This document shows, one piece after another, positions 19,335 through 20,951 of a DNA stretch of 20,951 bases. The notes below the pieces were generated by a model. The model had not been told where the DNA came from and made no database searches. It saw only the letters and a program-made list of their open reading frames with translations. The DNA is from a virus: the IMG/VR virus record IMGVR_UViG_3300020220_000413, positions 1 through 20,951 of that record, one strand, 5' to 3'. How positions within the stretch are numbered: position 1 is the first letter of the stretch; each line of letters begins with the position of its first letter. The position numbers and the translations under genes were made by a program.

Positions 19335-19828
19335 CTTCCGCAACTTTTTGTTGTGTTACAATATTGCAACAATTCATAACCACCCCATACAAGAACACCA
19401 ATACCAATAACAAGCATAGTCACACCAATAATTAACTCTAGAGCCTCAAAAAACTTCTTCCTTCTTCTCATTTGAGATTCTTTTTCTTTTTTGGCTTCAC
19501 GAGCGATTTCTAAATCCATCGCAGCTGCTCTAGATTTGATATTATTCCAAACATCAATTTTACCAGCTTGCATAAAAAGAAGTTGTAACTCTTTTTCAAA
19601 TTGTTTTGTTTGATCCAAAGCCATTTCAATTTGAATAGCTGCACCCATACTAGAGCTAGTGCCGCTTCTTTTGGCTTCGACAACTGCTTTTGTTGCTGTG
19701 CTTTTAGCATCAAAATATTTACCTAAAACTGGACCAAGAGATGAAACATCATCTACTGTTTTAGATATTTTCTTTACTAATGCAACAGCCGATTGTATAC
19801 CAGCTAGTGCTGTGATTGGATCAATCAT
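19331..19828 (-). CDS. Conserved membrane protein of T4-like phages (165 aa)
   Basis: It begins MIDPITALAGIQSAVALVKK and has a long helical, charged middle (DVWNNIKSRAAAMDLEIARE). A basic QMRRRKK stop-transfer-like patch precedes one membrane span at residues about 131-151 (ELIIGVTMLVIGIGVLVWGG). The overall plan, especially MIDP-x-x-A at the start and DVWNNI before the charged stretch, recalls a protein widespread in T4-like cyanophages and related phages and of unknown role. It overlaps the genes on both sides by 4 nt, forming one unit with the lipoprotein and the coiled-coil protein. Confidence 0.65.
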   Translation of the reverse strand: MIDPITALAGIQSAVALVKKISKTVDDVSSLGPVLGKYFDAKSTATKAVVEAKRSGTSSSMGAAIQIEMALDQTKQFEKELQLLFMQAGKIDVWNNIKSRAAAMDLEIAREAKKEKESQMRRRKKFFEALELIIGVTMLVIGIGVLVWGGYELLQYCNTTKSCGR

Positions 19829-20445
19829 TTGTTTGCTAACGGATTATCCATTGCCTTTTGAATTTTACTATCAACCTCTTTCTTTAAATCAATTACCTCT
19901 TTAGTAATTTCACGGCGCGCAGCTGAAAATTCAGAGTTGATTTCTTTGCGTGTTTTTTCCATATCACGGCGAATTTCATTTGCTTCTGTTCTTGCTTTCT
20001 CTAAATCTTCACGAACAGCTTTACGCATCTCACGCATCTCAGCTTCAGTTTCGCGTTGAGCTGTTTTAACACTTCTTTCGACCTGCTCTGTTACAGATTC
20101 ATTGCGGCGAATATCACTTTTTAAATCATTTTTAATATCTCTGGTATAATCATTTGTTTTTTGGCTCTCGCCTTCAAGAACTGCTAGTCGTTTATCATAT
20201 TCAGATAAATCAGGCGAAACAAATTCTGCAATTTTCTTTTTCATACTGATATAATCTTTGTAAACTTCAAAAGCACCGTAAAGACCACCAAGTGTTGATG
20301 ATACAAGTGTCGCAGCGACCATTAATTTAGCAGGCGTAAATTCATAACCGCCAATACTAATAACAGTGTCTTTACTAGCATATTTTTTAACTGCAGCTTC
20401 AGCAGCATCAATTTTTTTGTTAACATCTTTAATTTCTTCTGGCAT
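19825..20445 (-). CDS. Membrane-anchored coiled-coil protein (206 aa)
   Basis: A short charged N-terminus is followed by a membrane span at residues about 39-59 (KLMVAATLVSSTLGGLYGAF). A long coiled coil covers about 64-200 with heavily charged repeats (REDLEKARTEANEIRRDMEK). The ATG at 20445 follows TAGGAAATAAAA. Proteins of this kind lie next to structural genes in other T4-like phages. It could be a virion or lysis-related (spanin-like) protein; the length of the coiled coil and the neighbouring lipoprotein leave that open. Confidence 0.6.
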   Translation of the reverse strand: MPEEIKDVNKKIDAAEAAVKKYASKDTVISIGGYEFTPAKLMVAATLVSSTLGGLYGAFEVYKDYISMKKKIAEFVSPDLSEYDKRLAVLEGESQKTNDYTRDIKNDLKSDIRRNESVTEQVERSVKTAQRETEAEMREMRKAVREDLEKARTEANEIRRDMEKTRKEINSEFSAARREITKEVIDLKKEVDSKIQKAMDNPLANK

Positions 20446-20447
20446 TT

Positions 20448-20951
20448 TTATTTCCTATATTGTTGATCTATCATTTCTTGATGTAATCTATCCGAGCTCA
20501 TTCGTCTTAATGCTCGAACATTGTCAACATTTTTTTGTCCCTTATAAATCTCTTTTGAAACATAAAAAGATGCATCAGCAATAACAATATTTAAATACTG
20601 ATTATAACCTACCGGTGATATTGCCATTTTGTTTATATTTACACCACCTGAAATTTCGTTATCAGAAACATTGGTATTTACAGTTGTTCTTTGTTGAACA
20701 GTTGAAGTTGATGAAAGTTCAATATTTCGGCCTTCAATAATATCATTTATTGGATTTGTTCTGTCTGTTAAAAGTTTTTGTGATTCGAATATAGCCAAAT
20801 CATTTGTTGTAAAAATTGATTGTTGGCTCACACTTAAAAACGATTGAGGTGTTTGTGCTGCATCACTTACAAAAACTGGAATTGTTTGTGTAATTATTTG
20901 TTGTGATTGTTGTGGTGGCAATAAAGCAAATGATGTTTGTGTTTGTGTAAT
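20448..20951 (-). CDS. Conserved virion-associated protein (partial, N-terminus outside window)
   Basis: The frame is open to the window edge, so the start lies outside. The Gln/Thr-rich stretch at the edge (TQTQTS, PPQQSQQ) is part of the protein rather than a leader; a TTG at 20921 is not a convincing start. The C-terminal part is the conserved block VGYNQYLNIVIADASFYVSK, EIYKGQKNVDNVRALRRMSS, DRLHQEMIDQQY, which I recognise from T4-like phages of cyanobacteria and other aquatic bacteria, where it is annotated only as hypothetical or structural. It is followed by the coiled-coil gene after 2 nt. Confidence 0.65.
   Translation of the reverse strand: MTQTQTSFALLPPQQSQQIITQTIPVFVSDAAQTPQSFLSVSQQSIFTTNDLAIFESQKLLTDRTNPINDIIEGRNIELSSTSTVQQRTTVNTNVSDNEISGGVNINKMAISPVGYNQYLNIVIADASFYVSKEIYKGQKNVDNVRALRRMSSDRLHQEMIDQQYRK

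Noticed and set aside
19353-19375. Further TGTTG...CAACA pair
   Set aside because: The spacing is 13 nt instead of 8 and it lies inside a coding region without a promoter.
20921-20951. TTG at 20921 as a true start of the rightmost gene
   Set aside because: The frame continues without stop to the window edge and no ribosome site precedes the TTG.

Overview
The window is a piece of a T4-like myovirus genome (Caudoviricetes), AT-rich, with densely packed and often overlapping genes. The phage assignment rests on several recognisable T4 homologues: gp48, gp4, a gp54/gp19-type tube initiator, a gp26-type tail protein, gp32, gp59, gp33, RNase H (rnh) and PhoH. The host is not stated. The tmRNA tag (ANDEKFALAA) resembles betaproteobacterial tags and its gene is circularly permuted, so a betaproteobacterial host, perhaps aquatic, is a reasonable inference but not proven.

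Layout. 1-830 (minus): 5' part of the gp48 baseplate tube-cap gene. 860-5745 (plus): a late morphogenesis block of gp4, a conserved virion protein, a tube initiator, a gp26-like tail assembly protein with a probable -1 frameshift extension, and a 699-aa tape-measure-like protein carrying a glucosaminidase domain. A UUCG-loop terminator at about 5750 separates this block from everything downstream, which lies on the minus strand. Read in its direction of transcription (right to left), the minus-strand part has four blocks. First are structural or membrane genes at the right edge (20951-19158). Next is a replication/early block: a large conserved protein, RNase H, a DUF6433-like protein, a glycosyltransferase and a cluster of very small early genes (18996-12378). 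Then come PhoH and a RecB-like nuclease, a tmRNA gene and a lysis pair (11742-8351). Last are the gp33, gp59, HAD phosphatase and gp32 genes (8334-5775).

The most notable elements are non-coding. (1) A complete circularly permuted ssrA (two-piece tmRNA) gene lies at about 9480-9190 on the minus strand. (2) A U UUU UUC slippery site at 3449-3455 would fuse the gp26-like protein to a 63-residue second product just ahead of the tape-measure gene. (3) Three strong sigma70-type promoters share the start TTGACAATT. Their predicted start points fall on or within 2 nt of the AUG (leaderless mRNAs), and each is preceded by an identical inverted repeat TGTTG-N8-CAACA. (4) A 72-nt potentially structured RNA follows a TATAAT box at about 11830. 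(5) A palindromic divergent late promoter lies between gp48 and gp4.

Several genes were given shorter starts than the longest ORF where a Shine-Dalgarno sequence or promoter decides the matter. Three small genes of 51-58 codons are added from direct reading (12827-13003, 13775-13930, 15072-15239). Function is unknown for roughly half of the minus-strand genes.
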